Under the pieces are notes generated by a model, which was given only the letters and a program-made list of their open reading frames with translations, did not search any database and was not told the origin of the DNA. Made by a program: the position numbers and the translations under genes. 64,000 bases of DNA from Limnoperna fortunei (Eukaryota > Mollusca > Bivalvia > Mytilida > Modiolidae). The DNA lies in NCBI GenBank assembly GCA_944474755.1, contig OX104113.1:53025644-53089643 (forward strand). The letters are read 5' to 3'. Of the stretch, positions 13,388 to 23,918 are shown in pieces; position 1 is the first letter of the stretch; each line of letters opens with the position of its first letter.

Positions 13388-14566
13388 ACTTTAAACATAT
13401 TTTATTGTTGAAAAACAATTGGATCAGACACAAGTTTCACAACTTAGTACTGTCTTTTCAAGAAACATACATATATACACACAATGATTGACATCATACA
13501 TTATAGAATTACAACAATATATATTTTGTATATGAAGACGTGAATTTTGAAAAGATAATAATATTATTACAAATAGAATTATAAAACAAGAAAAATGCTA
13601 AAGAGATGATTCAATGGATTTCGTGTGCAAGAAAAGAACGAATCGAACAGACCCTTATATATGATGTTTTACGAGCACGCCGTAAAGTATTGACATGAAT
13701 ATTTCTGTGTTAATTATCAATATAACAAAAGGATTATTATATATATTTTCTGACCTTTACTGTAAGTATATTTACTTTATTATTTAGTAGTTTTTTTTAA
13801 ATCCATTGAGTCGTGACTCATCATCAATGATCATACAAAGCGCACTATTGCTTTAAAATACACACGACTTATTTTTGACATTTACTTTTAGACATTACGG
13901 TTGTTGTAGAAAAGTGAACCGGTCAGTATCTTTAATAAATTTTTGAACTGATAAAAATATTGCACAGTTTTCATCAATAGTTGTAGCTTCATTTCACAGT
14001 TTAACATTAATCGGAGCAACTTCCATAGTTACCCTTTTTATTTCATTATACATACGAGTTCTCTGAGTATGAAAGCTATGACAATGTAGTAAATAGTGTT
14101 CAGCATTCTCATTATAGAAACCAAATATACATTCTGCATTTGGTACTAAATTTGCTTTGTCAAATTAAGTGCACTGCAGTTATTGCGCAATCTAGCATGT
14201 AATACATTATACAATCTATCACCGTAAGCAAAATATATTGGAGGTTTTTTGCATCTGAAATATAAATGTTGTAATTTTGATTTAAATGAAGTAAACGTAG
14301 GAAGTTCTCTGATTTTTAAGTCCAAGGCGTTCCATAATTTAATCGACGATGGAAAAAAAAGACTCTTGATAAATTGATAAGCGATTAAATGGTATACTAA
14401 TATTCAATTTACTTCGCAGATTGTAATTACTTGTTTCAAATGTAGCAGGTGGGACTAAATCGTATAGATAATCAGGAGCCTGGTTATGAACAATTTTATA
14501 AAAAAGCATTATTTTTTAAATTCCCTTCTTACACTAAATTTTTCCCATCCCGTTTCATTATAAATA
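13388..14566 (-). mobile_element. 5'-truncated non-LTR retrotransposon inserted in a SINE
   Basis: The minus-strand translation gives the C-terminal region that follows the reverse-transcriptase domain in a common non-LTR family. FYKIVHNQAPDYLYDLVPPA and TSNYNLRSKLNISIP occur near 14500-14400. A diverged SSIKLWNALDLKIRELP and then YNVLHARLRNNCSALN follow near 14180. The frame is interrupted by several stops and shifts. No polymerase motifs are present, so the copy is 5'-truncated. It lies exactly between the two halves of a SINE. No clear target duplication was found beyond one or two bases. Confidence 0.82.
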
Positions 14567-14810
14567 GATCACGTGGTCTGTCAACACCGAGGTTGCGGGT
14601 TCGAGCCACACTGCGGGCAGGGTGTACTCGATTCCAATCTTAATTGACAAGGATTGCCAGTTTTCCTACCGAAGGTCGAGGGTTTTCTCCAAGGTACTCC
14701 GGCTTCCTCCCCCAATTAAAACTGAACGCCATGATATAGCTGAAAAATTGCTGAAAGTGGCGTTAAACAACATTCAAAGAAACAAACAAACAAACAAACA
14801 AACAAAACAA
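14567..14810 (+). mobile_element. tRNA-derived SINE, 3' part
   Basis: Continues the SINE begun at 13345: GATCACGTGGTCTGTCAACA, a B-box GCGGGTTCGAGCC, the core AATCTTAATTGACAAGGATT and a CTCCGGCTTCCTCC word. The end, GCTGAAAGTGGCGTTAAACA, is followed by an (ACAA)n tail. Confidence 0.9.
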
Positions 14811-15212
14811 ATATATCTTAAAACAAATATTAATTAGTGCTAACACAATTCAATGGGGATTGTAATGTGTCTATTTTGCCTTGATCTTTCGAAGATGCTC
14901 GACGGAAAGACAAGTGATAACTACAGATCTCACCCCCCCCCCCCCCAGAACCATGTGACTACTAGATTTCGAAAAGGTCAATATAAAATGACTGGTTTAA
15001 ACATTCACAATATAAATAGGTACCATTTTAAAACATCCGGTCAAGACCTTCAGCAACAAGTTCGTGTGTTATCGGTAACTAATGCATATTTTTGTTCATA
15101 CAAGTTCTTACATCGGTTTTGGTAGGAGGCTATCATCAGCCTGTGGTACCAGTTCTAGTTATTCTTCGTTTGGGAGACCCTCTCGTTGGGGGGGGGGGGG
15201 GGTTCAAGTCAT

Positions 15213-15521
15213 AATAAGGAATGCCTGGACGCGGACCATAGTGGTTAACGTGTTTGGAGAGTGCCACGCTCCTCGCACGATAAAGATCCCTTTTGTAGAT
15301 TTCGAAAAAGAGTAGGCTCATTCTAACCGCTACAAAAGGCTAAATTGTACGACCCTACTCAATATTCGTACTTCGTGGCATTCAAAATTTTGTTCCCTGT
15401 TTCCCATCCCACCCCTTTTTCAATTGATGTATTGTTTGTTAACTTGTTCCCGTCCTGACTATAGCTGAAATACTGCTCGCTGGACGTAAAGCAAACATCC
15501 AATCAATCAATCAATCAATCT
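15213..15521 (+). repeat. short interspersed element with (CAAT)n tail
   Basis: A unit of about 300 bases starts near TGGACGCGGACCATAGTGGT and ends TATAGCTGAAATACTGCTCG, then CTGGACGTAAAGC, then (CAAT)n. The same 3' end occurs in the opposite orientation at 27484-27547 and, decayed, at 34745-34790. The ending resembles the end of the tRNA SINEs here (GCTGAAAAATTGCTGAAAGT and then GGCGTTAAAC), so both may be copied by LINEs that recognise a shared tail. A homopolymer G run lies just upstream (15188-15202). Confidence 0.65.
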
Positions 15522-15529
15522 TCGTTTGA

Positions 15530-16640
15530 TTGAACGATGTCCGTTCCGGTGGTGACTGATTCTCGATAATTAAATATTTTAACCGTCTTTCGAAAGTTTT
15601 TAGCTGATACTACACTATCGGGTAAATCATTCCACGTATTGATCACTCTGTGTCAAAACGAGTTTTCTCTGTTGTTCAATTTGCATTTGTTCTTAACTAG
15701 CTTGTACTGATGTCCATGTGTTGTTTTCTTGTGTCTGGTCTTGTATTTGGAAGATATAACTTCTGGATCATATTTGCTGGTAAAGATCATGTATACTTCA
15801 ATCACATTGACTCTGGATCTTCTGTACGTCAGACTTGGCAGTTTCAGTTTTCGTAATCCCCTTTCTACATAGGTTAGCTCTTACAAACCTGGTATTTACT
15901 TTGTTGCACTTCTTTGGACATTTAATGTCGATCATATCCATGTTCTTCTTCAGAAATGGATTCCACACTGAGTTGGCATACTCCAGATGAGGTATATGAA
16001 GGCTGACATATAAAAGTCTAGATATTCAAATGTCACAGTTTTCGTATAACTCCTAGGATTGAATTAGTCTTGATATGATTTCGAAGGTAAGCTTATTGTC
16101 TATTGTCACTCCCACATCCTTTTTTGCATTTGAGTTTTCCATTGGTTTATGACCTGGTTTAATTGTGTCGGTCTATATTGGAACATTCACATCGTCTTAC
16201 ATTTATCGTGTTTATAATTTTTATCGGGGTGGAACTTACGCATCCATTTTTCTGACCAGTTATACATTGCACTGATATTCTTTCTACAGGTCTTTGCAGT
16301 CACTGTCTTTATAGATTCCCATAAGATTTTTGTTTCGTCTGCGTAAAGATTTGGTTCGCTGTTATGTTGTAGAGAGATTTACAATACAAATAATACCGGT
16401 CCTAGCACAGATCCCTGTAGAATTCCTGATGTAGCATTCCTCCGGTCGGAAATCTCTCCATTTACTGACACGATATGGCTCCACTCAGCCTTGTTCAAGT
16501 TGAAGCTAGGCACGCCCTTTAGTATTGGTACACCGGGTAAGTTATGTCAGATGAACTGCCAAGCCTCCTTTTCAAAGTCATTCTGTCAACTACATAATAT
16601 GTGTGTAACTCGTCTTTGCTGTGCTGGAAAACAGTGTCAC
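15530..16640 (-). mobile_element. decayed CR1-type non-LTR retrotransposon, 3' half
   Basis: Minus-strand frames include GILQGSVLGPVLFVL (motif B, near 16420), SEPNLYADETKI (motif C, near 16350, YADE in place of YADD), WSEKWMRKFHPDK and then HLEYANSVWNPFLKKNMDMI (near 15960). These match the order of CR1-clade reverse transcriptases. Stops and frameshifts are frequent. The right edge lies at the target duplication of the MULE-like element at 16645, so that element landed in or beside this fossil. Confidence 0.85.
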
Positions 16641-16715
16641 AAACGGTAGCTGGTCAAATCGCCCCACGGTAAAATCGCCCCCGTCAAAAACGCCCCCACT
16701 TTTTTTTCTACACAG

Positions 16716-16903
16716 AAGCCAGTCTTATCCCTCTACAACAGAAGCTGGTATCTGAAGGCAAGCTGTCTCGGTTGCAGAGAAAACGTGCCCCAACTACCCA
16801 GTCCCAGATGTTTGCACTTTGGGACCAGTACAACGCCAAAGAAATCAGCACCAACAGATTGCTACAGCTGTGCAAGTGCATCAACGGACCAAGTCAAGAA
16901 TAG
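16716..16903 (+). pseudogene. C-terminal tail of a MULE-like transposase
   Basis: Directly after an acceptor-like TTTTTTTTCTACACAG, a frame of about 62 codons runs to TAG at 16901-16903: ASLIPLQQKLVSEGKLSRLQ, then RKRAPTTQSQMFALWDQYNA, then KEISTNRLLQLC. The basic stretch followed by a helix with LW..YN...IS resembles the last part of animal MULE transposases. A clearly related frame (EAEDIPFQLRLVAEGKL) lies in the second element at 24141-24254. The rest of the transposase is absent. Confidence 0.6.
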
Positions 16904-17289
16904 ATTTTACAATGAACATTGTTATTGTAATATGTGTCTACCTAGCTCATGTTTACTAGTGCATTTAAAAAAAACAATAGTGCATAATGTATTGTTTAAT
17001 GTAGCTCATGTTTACTAGTGCATATTAAAAACAATAGTGCATAATTGTATTGTTTAATGTATTGTTATCTTGTTATCTGCTAAATTAAAAAAAAACGAAA
17101 TTGTTGTTGTCGTATCATCGTTTTTTCCTATTATAAGACGAACGATTAAAAACTTAAAACATACATAACAAACAAACAAAAGAAAACATTCATCGTTTCT
17201 GCAGCTTATCTTAACTGAGATCATAACATATAATCAAACAAGAAATTAAATAAATTATGCACGCACTTATTAGCGATTTCTGTCAGTGG

Positions 17290-17471
17290 TTCGATTTTGC
17301 TAAATGTGTGGGCGTTTTTACACGGAGAGATTTTACAGTGTGGGCGATTTTGCAAAAAGTAGGGGCGTTTTTGGTGGGGCGATTTTGCTTTAGGTGGGGG
17401 CGTTTTTACAGGGGGGCGATTTTGCAAAGAGTGGGGGCGTTTTTGACGATTTTACCGTAGGGCGATTTGAC
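17290..17471. repeat. tandem array forming the right inverted end of MULE-like element 1
   Basis: About five units alternate GGGGGCGTTTTTNCA-like and GGGCGATTTTGCAAA-like words with a period of roughly 35 bases. The left end has only one and a half such units, so the array expanded on one side. Confidence 0.8.
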
Positions 17472-17479
17472 TTGTATTC

Positions 17480-18158
17480 TCACAAACAATCTAACTCATA
17501 ATTGTACTCACAATATTCTAGCTTTTTTCATTGTCATTGGTAATTTAAATAATTAAAACTTTATTATGCTAGCATTCGTTGTTTATACTTTACATATATT
17601 TTTAATATGCGAACATTTTTATTTTCATAACTCAAATCATTGCATTGTATCACACGTGGCGTTATAACTAATTTCAGGTACGGTTTACTGAGCTATTGCG
17701 CGATAATTAGTTCGATGTTTGCATTTACCGAAGTAAGTACTTTCTATCTGTAATATTGTTTTGACTATTTTTCAGGTGAAAAACAGTATGTTTTGTAGTG
17801 CGAAATGTAATAATTTTGTTCTTTGCATTTGAATAAAAATATAATTCTGTTCATATATTCGTACGCGATCAAGCTGGCTAGTGTTGTATTCATTACATTA
17901 TGTGCACGTGATTATGTGTCATAACCATTTATTGTAAATCACGTGTTGTAAATGTGTTGAACAAATAAACATTTCGTACTATTATCATAAATGCACATTA
18001 AATCTGCTCTCATCTGAATTTAATTATATAACAAGAAAAGGTATGCGTTAAACCCATATCCAGAGATGTTCGATTTATATGTTATAGGTGTATCCCATTT
18101 GGTTTAATAGTTTTTTTTTCAATTTGTTTTATTTAAAATTTAATCATATGCTGTAAAG
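17480..18158. other. no gene seen
   Basis: AT-rich sequence without recognised content. Confidence 0.4.
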
Positions 18159-18159
18159 G

Positions 18160-18386
18160 CAGGGGCGTAGCTAGACTAGTTACAATGTGGATTCACAAAG
18201 AACTAGTGGGGTCCGGGTATGCACCCCGGAATATTTTTGAAAACAATGGTGCAATTTGGAGAATTCTAAAGTGGTTTATTTAGAACTGAAATGGACAGTT
18301 TATTGATTACAGGGATAGATTGCAATTTTGTTCTTAAAATAATGTGGATTCAGCCGCGTACTCGCGTATAGGCAGCTACGCCCCTG
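18160..18386. mobile_element. hAT-like MITE
   Basis: The left end CAGGGGCGTAGCTAGAC and the right end GGCAGCTACGCCCCTG form a terminal inverted repeat that starts CAGGGGCG, as in many hAT elements. Both flanks carry AAAGG next to the ends, but a full 8-base target duplication is not exact. There is no coding content. Confidence 0.7.
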
Positions 18387-18389
18387 AAA

Positions 18390-19115
18390 GGGATGCAAAT
18401 ATAGACGATTGTGAAAGGCAAGAAATAATCATCTTGATTATAATATCTCAACTTTGAGAAGAGTACTGTAATAAAAAAAGCAAAGTTTTCGAAGAACATA
18501 TATATATTGTTTACCAATAAAAATACATTGACCATAGTCAAGTGGTTCTGTGGGGGAAAATGTGAATGTAAGATCGGCAGTTATCGCGTCCTCGGAAAAT
18601 CAAAGAAAACATACCGACAAGTTACAATTTTTATTGATTTAATTTTACTGTAATTACAATTGTTTCAAAAGATTTGCAATTAAATGTATTTTAAACGTCA
18701 AACTAGCATTCATGTGCATAAACCGATTGCTAAGAACTTTATAAAATTTTCAGAATTTAAAATTAAAAAAAACAATTAGAAGAAGAGTCTTATTTTGCAA
18801 AACAATTGATGAGATTATTAATTTCTACAATTATTTTCAACAATATAAACTGTTGATGACCTTTATCAAACAATCAATCTATTTTCTCTATAAAGCATGA
18901 CCAATACACGTTTATTGACGTTCTTTTATTGGTTTTAGATCAAGTTGAATCCAATTATCATCATAACAAATGCTTATCTATGTTTCATTTAAATTGTTGT
19001 CAGCAACGAATAAAACAGCGAAATTTATTGCGTCACGTTTAAGAAATTAAGGTCCGTAACACCGTTTGTGAGCGCTAAAACACTTAAAGACATTTAAATA
19101 ATGTGTCATAACTGC
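18390..19115. other. no gene seen
   Basis: AT-rich sequence without recognised content. Confidence 0.4.
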
Positions 19116-19127
19116 TAAAATACATTG

Positions 19128-19398
19128 TTTGTTTGTTTGTTTGTTTGATGGTGTTTAACGCCACTTTCAGCAATTTTTCAGCTATATCATGGCGTCCAGT
19201 TTTTATTGGGGGAGGAAGCCGGAGTACCCGGAGAAAACCCCCGACCTGCGGTAGGAAAACTGGCAATCCTTGTCAATTAAGATTGGAGTCGAGTACACCC
19301 TGCCTGCAGTGAGAATCGAACCCGCAATCTCAGTGTTGACAGACCACGTGATCAATAGTAGACGAACTACCTTGACCACTCGGCCACCGAGGCCCCCC
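19128..19398 (-). mobile_element. tRNA-derived SINE, full-length copy
   Basis: On the minus strand it reads GGGGCCTCGGTGGCCGAGTG (A-box region), then CTACTATTGATCACGTGG, a B-box GCGGGTTCGATTC, and the core AATCTTAATTGACAAGGATT. It ends GAAAGTGGCGTTAAACACCA plus (CAAA)n. The target duplication TAAAATACATTG is intact on the left (19116-19127). On the right it is interrupted by a MITE that begins at 19408. Confidence 0.93.
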
Positions 19399-19407
19399 TA
19401 AAATACA

Positions 19408-19819
19408 TAGTCTCGATCATCCAGACGCTTAATTACATTTGTGCGTCTGGATTCATTTCTATATTGAACTCGTTACCATTACGCCCAAAACTGGGCGTAA
19501 TTTTTGATTGGATGATATTTTTATTATCTAAAAAATTACTTCCGTTCATATCAAGAAGTGTATAAAAAATTGTGCCAAAGTTTACATATGAATATTTTTA
19601 TAAAATATAACTTTATCAATTAATTAAACAAATATTATTGTTGTGCACAATCAAGAGTGAATCTGAATGTGACGTCATATTATAAGTATGCATGGTTTTC
19701 CTGGTTTAAAAATAGGGCCCTAAAAATAGAATCATTGTTTTGTCTCCACCTATTGGTAGCGAAATTACAACAAGGTGATCCCAGACGCAATTATATATGC
19801 GTCTGGGTGATCGAGACTA
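19408..19819. mobile_element. MITE with 9-base target duplication, inserted in a SINE's duplication
   Basis: Terminal inverted repeats of 21 bases: the left starts TAGTCTCGATCATCCAGACG, and the right is its complement with one change. TAAAATACA flanks both sides (19399-19407 and 19820-19828). Just inside each end, CCAGACGC is followed by GCGTCTGG, giving small hairpins. The 9-base duplication suggests a Mutator-like origin. No protein is encoded. Confidence 0.88.
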
Positions 19820-19829
19820 TAAAATACAT

Positions 19830-20540
19830 TGAAAAGCACTTCAGAACATCATTAATATATTACTTATATTTAGCACCTAAAGGCAAAATAATTTAAAATG
19901 CAGTGCCTTTATTGTACGTAACATATAATGTACGTAATGTTAATGTATGTAACGGTAATTTACGTTACATTACATGTGATGTTGTATATTATTTTCCATT
20001 ACACTATTTATTGTAGATGAGTTTGATCCAATAAAATTATTTATATTTGTATTTGTATTTGTATTTTAATAATATCTCATATTACAATACAAAATGGGTT
20101 CCTGTTTTAATCCTCCATTTACTTTAATTGAGTTTCCCCGATATGGTTCAACCATATCTTCTCTTGTTAACTAATTTATAACGAAATATTTATTATGTTA
20201 TATTTGGGGCGAAACGACCCACTTTCCAGGTCGAATCTACCTGGCGCAAAAAGACCAAGACCTGTATTGCAATATATGGTGGCCATAGAAAACCGGAAAA
20301 TAACACAGTATATGGTCCAGTTGTTGGTTTTTGTTTTAGGCATCGTCTCTCTATTTTTTTTTTCTAAAAATAAGGTGCATCATTATCATAACTCATTTTT
20401 TTAGTATGATTACACAATTCTTGAGCACGTCATATTTAAATTAACGTGTAGTTTATTATAGTGGAAGCCTCACTAAGGTTTGTTTATTTATATATATATA
20501 TAGTAGATAAATGCGATTAACATGATTAACACGCAAAAAT
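19830..20540. other. no gene seen; possible solo transposon end
   Basis: AT-rich sequence with short arrays (GTACGTAA-like words at 19910-19970, TTTGTA units near 20046). At 20200-20268, words such as GGGGCGAAACGACC and TGGCGCAAAAAGACC resemble the tandem-built ends of the neighbouring MULE-like elements, but no partner end was found. Confidence 0.4.
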
Positions 20541-20683
20541 TTTATTGAATTATGAATAGTCAGATCGGCACTTGGTCAAAACGGCACCTGGTTAAATCGG
20601 CACTTAGTATAGTCAATTGGGCACTCAGTATGGTTAATTCGGCACCTGATATAGTCAATTCGGCACCTATGTTTTTTTCTGAA

Positions 20684-23600
20684 TTTCTTCTTCTTCTTCT
20701 TCTTTCTTTTAAGAGTCGGACTCGTATAGAGTGTAGATTGACTCTGGCTCATACAGGCAACAAGACGCCATCTCTCAACAGTTACCAAATACTAAAATTA
20801 AATGATCTATATACAGGATAAAACTATATACAACTGGATCTGTTGTTGACATTAGGCTGAGATGGTGTTGACCAAGGCCACTGGTAGGGTGGTAATGCGG
20901 GCCTTGAAGTCGTCCAGTGTCGGAGCAGATGTAGTACTGTCAGGCAGCATATTCCATTCCCTGGTGGATCTGGGGAAGAATGATTGCTTATACTGGTCTT
21001 TGTTGGTACGTTGTTGCCTGAGTCTTTGTCCTCCTCTTGTCCGGCTATCTGCAGGAGTGTAGTAGCTAGCAGAGTTGATTTCTACAAGGCCGTTCTGTAT
21101 CTTGTAGGTCATTGTTAGTCTGTTCTTTAATCGTCTGGTTTTGAGTGTTTCCCAGTTGAGCTGCTGGACAAGGTTTGTCACATGACCAGGTGTTATGTCA
21201 TTGTAGCTGTTGAAGACAAACCTTGCTGCTCTACGTTGGATCTTCTCGAGCTCATGTTCCTGGTTACTATGGTAGGGATCCCATACTGATGAGGCATATT
21301 CCAGCGAAGGTCTGACGATGCTGCAGTATGCACTGGCTTTCACAGATGGTTTGCATCGGCCTAGATTACGTCGCAGAAATCCGAGTGTCCTGGAAGCTTT
21401 GGCTGATGTTTCATGTACATGGGTCTTCCATTGTAGGTCATGGCTGATGGTAATGCCAAGGTATTTTCCATGTGTTTCTGCAATAAGTGTGTGTCCATGA
21501 AGTCTGTAATTATAGATGACTGGGTTTCGTTTGTTGGTAATGCGGATGACAATACATTTTTCAGGGTGGAATTTCATCTGCCATTGTTCTTCCCAGTTCT
21601 GTAGTGATTCTAGATCTTGTTGTAATAGTTCTGCATCTTTCTTGTTGTGGATCTTTCTGTATACCAAACAGTCATCTGCAAATAACCTTGCGTCGGATGA
21701 TGTTGCTTCCGGTAGGTCATTAATGTAGGCAAGGAACAGCAAGGGTCCTAAAACTGTACCCTGGGGGACTCCTGAAATGACCTCTAGTGGGTTGGATTTG
21801 TGTCCTTCAAGCAAAACTGACTGAGTGCGGTTGCTGAGGAAGTCTTCTATCCATTTCAGGGTAACTCCTCGAACTCCATAGTGGTTCAGCTTCTGGATGA
21901 GTCTCTGGTGAGGCACCTTGTCAAACGCCTTGGAGAAATCTAATAGAATGATGTCGGTTTGTTCTCCATTGTCCATGTTCTTTCCTATGGCATCAAGGGT
22001 AATGAGCAGTTGGGTCTCACAGGATCTATTGATCCTGAAACCATGCTGTTGGTCACACAAGATATTATGCTGATCAAAGTGAGCCATTATAGTACTGTGG
22101 ACTATATGTTCAAGTAGTTTGCAGGATATAGAGGTGAGTGAGACTGGCCTGTAATTACATGCCTTATGCTTTTCCCCTTTCTTAAAAATAGGTACGACAT
22201 TTGCTGCACGCCATTCTTCAGGTATAGTTCCGGTGTCGAGGGATTTCTGGAAGATGATAGTGAGGTATGGTGTTAATGCTTTGGCTGCTTCCTTCAGGAT
22301 AAAGGCTGGGACTTCATCTGGTCCAGACGCTTTGAAGGGCCTTAGTCCTTGAAGTAGCTTGAGAACGCCTGGTTCACTGACCTTAATGTTAGCCATGGAT
22401 GGAGTAGAGCTTTGTCCCATGTCTGGAAGAGATGTAGTGTCTTCTCTCGTGAATACAGACTGGAATTGTTGGTTTAGGATGCTAGCTTTGGTTGGTGTGT
22501 CGCTATGTAGTAATCCATCATTGTCCTTTAATGTTACTATCCCTGATGATTCCTGTTTTCTGCTTTTGATGTATGACCAAAATCTGCGGGGACTTTCTGT
22601 GTATTCTTTGCTGATTATATCTTCCATAAAATTCGAGTGTGCTGTTCTTGATTCTCTCTGAAGTTGTGCTTTAAGGTGTTTGTATCGTTTCCAGTCTTTA
22701 TTGTTCTTGCTTTTCTTTGCCTTTGTGTAGGCTCTTTGTTTGCGATTACTCAGTCTTCGTAGTTCAGTATTCATCCAGGGGTGACTATGCCTTGCTTTGG
22801 TCTGCTTTGTTGGTACGTGTTTTTTAATTACTTCTGTGATGATTTCTTTAAGCGTATTCCATTGATTATTGATATGGTTAATCTCTTTAAAATCCTGGAG
22901 GTGTTCTGTGAGATCCTTGTTGATAGCATCAATGTTGGCTCTTTTCCAAAGGTTGATTTTCCTTGGTATTGGTTTTTGTCTGATTATGTTTGTTGCTAGA
23001 TCTATGAGGACAATATCATGGTCGCTGTTTCCAATTGGAGGTAGTGTTTTACATCTTTCTAGGTGGCCTGGATGTGATGTAAACAGTAGGTCCAGTGTAT
23101 TGCTTCCTCTTGTGGGCAGATCTACTAGTTGCTGTAAGCTCAGGTCTGCTGATAGTCTAATGAAAGCTTGGTTGATGCTAGATGGGACCTGGTTTCCATT
23201 GATATTGTAGGTAGCCCAGTCTATGTCTGGTAGGTTCATATCTCCTCCTAGTATAAATACACTATTTTTATTCTTGTTTCTAACTTTTTCTATCTCAGAT
23301 ACGATGGTGTCTGTGTATGTTTGGTCTTGTTTCCCTGGGGGTCTGTAAATGCAGCTAATTACCATCTTCTTCTTAGTACTGATGTTTATGCTACCTGTGA
23401 TGAGTTCTACTTTTTCACTTGAAAAATTCTGGGTAAGGCCTAGGTCATTTCTAGCTGCGATGAGCACTCCACCGTGTGCATCGCCCTTTCTATCTCGCCG
23501 TATGACGTCAAGGCCAGAGTTGTCTGGAAAAATTTCTTTGCTGTAAATTTTGTCTGATAGCCATGTTTCTGTGCCAAGTATTAGGTTTGGTTTTGTGGAT

Positions 23601-23918
23601 TCCAAAAGTACTTGCAAATCATTCCGTTTATTTGTTATACTCTGGAAGTTGATAATGAGAAGGCGAAGATGCTTCTTTTGCTGGTTTCTGGTTGGTTTCT
23701 TATTTTGTTGTGGCTTTGGAGATGATGCGGCTTGTGGGTGGCCAGGGCTACACATCAGAGAGTCTGACGCGGTATCGGACCCATCGCTTATACTATGAGT
23801 TCCTGCAGATGATAAAACTGAGTAGGTGTTGCTTTCAGCTGAGTCAATTAAATCGTACAAGATTGTAGAGTAGTTGAAAGAGTGACATACGATACAGTTC
23901 CATGATACTGATGAGTTT
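20684..23918 (-). mobile_element. non-LTR retrotransposon (CR1/Jockey group), 5'-truncated
   Basis: The element runs from a 3' tail of (GAA)n at about 20684-20704 (minus-strand sense) to an abrupt 5' edge near 23918. There an in-frame stop precedes the remains of a zinc-finger motif. It encodes an endonuclease and reverse transcriptase in a single undisturbed frame. No clear target duplication was found at the AT-rich 5' edge. Confidence 0.88.
20852..23917 (-). CDS. endonuclease-reverse transcriptase (ORF2-type) of a non-LTR retrotransposon
   Basis: Open for 1021 codons from just after a stop at 23918-23920 to TAG; no ATG lies near the 5' edge. The first residues include WNCIVC, which looks like the last CxxC pair of the PHD-type finger that precedes the endonuclease in many CR1-group proteins, so the N-terminus is missing. 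Counting from the TTG codon at 23860, the APE-type endonuclease spans about residues 66-290. It includes GTETW (E98), GGDMNLPDIDW (205-215) and the catalytic SDH at 279-281. The reverse transcriptase spans about 550-800: NYRPVSLTS, motif A LLDFSKAFDKVPH (D641), motif B SGVPQGTVLGPLLF (696-709) and motif C LFADDC (DD 729-730). The C-terminus has the usual FFPRSTREWNMLP. All visible catalytic residues are intact and there is no stop, so the insertion is young, but the truncation should make it non-mobile. Confidence 0.95.
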   Translation of the reverse strand, partial: NSSVSWNCIVCHSFNYSTILYDLIDSAESNTYSVLSSAGTHSISDGSDTASDSLMCSPGHPQAASSPKPQQNKKPTRNQQKKHLRLLIINFQSITNKRNDLQVLLESTKPNLILGTETWLSDKIYSKEIFPDNSGLDVIRRDRKGDAHGGVLIAARNDLGLTQNFSSEKVELITGSINISTKKKMVISCIYRPPGKQDQTYTDTIVSEIEKVRNKNKNSVFILGGDMNLPDIDWATYNINGNQVPSSINQAFIRLSADLSLQQLVDLPTRGSNTLDLLFTSHPGHLERCKTLPPIGNSDHDIVLIDLATNIIRQKPIPRKINLWKRANIDAINKDLTEHLQDFKEINHINNQWNTLKEIITEVIKKHVPTKQTKARHSHPWMNTELRRLSNRKQRAYTKAKKSKNNKDWKRYKHLKAQLQRESRTAHSNFMEDIISKEYTESPRRFWSYIKSRKQESSGIVTLKDNDGLLHSDTPTKASILNQQFQSVFTREDTTSLPDMGQSSTPSMANIKVSEPGVLKLLQGLRPFKASGPDEVPAFILKEAAKALTPYLTIIFQKSLDTGTIPEEWRAANVVPIFKKGEKHKACNYRPVSLTSISCKLLEHIVHSTIMAHFDQHNILCDQQHGFRINRSCETQLLITLDAIGKNMDNGEQTDIILLDFSKAFDKVPHQRLIQKLNHYGVRGVTLKWIEDFLSNRTQSVLLEGHKSNPLEVISGVPQGTVLGPLLFLAYINDLPEATSSDARLFADDCLVYRKIHNKKDAELLQQDLESLQNWEEQWQMKFHPEKCIVIRITNKRNPVIYNYRLHGHTLIAETHGKYLGITISHDLQWKTHVHETSAKASRTLGFLRRNLGRCKPSVKASAYCSIVRPSLEYASSVWDPYHSNQEHELEKIQRRAARFVFNSYNDITPGHVTNLVQQLNWETLKTRRLKNRLTMTYKIQNGLVEINSASYYTPADSRTRGGQRLRQQRTNKDQYKQSFFPRSTREWNMLPDSTTSAPTLDDFKARITTLPVALVNTISA

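Larger units (their letters stand above)
16645..17479 (+). mobile_element. MULE-like DNA transposon 1, non-autonomous
   Basis: The ends are inverted: the left side has GTCAAATCGCCC, then ACGGTAAAATCG. The right side has the complement of GTCAAATCGCCC, then TACGGTAAAATCG, ending at 17471. The repeat TCACAAAC lies just outside both ends (16637-16644 and 17480-17487) as an 8-base target duplication, leaving 8 weakly matching bases at each tip. The right inverted end is expanded into a tandem array. The interior keeps only the tail of a transposase-like frame, so the element depends on others. Assignment to the Mutator-like group is inferred from the 8-9 base duplication, the long repeat-built ends and the tail sequence. 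Confidence 0.75.

Noticed and set aside
17221..17427. A proline- and lysine-rich minus-strand frame resembling a repeat protein
   Set aside because: It is the translation of the tandem units in the right inverted end of MULE-like element 1.
20862..23798. Several plus-strand open frames across 20.9-23.8 kb
   Set aside because: They are antisense to the intact LINE frame and have no motifs.
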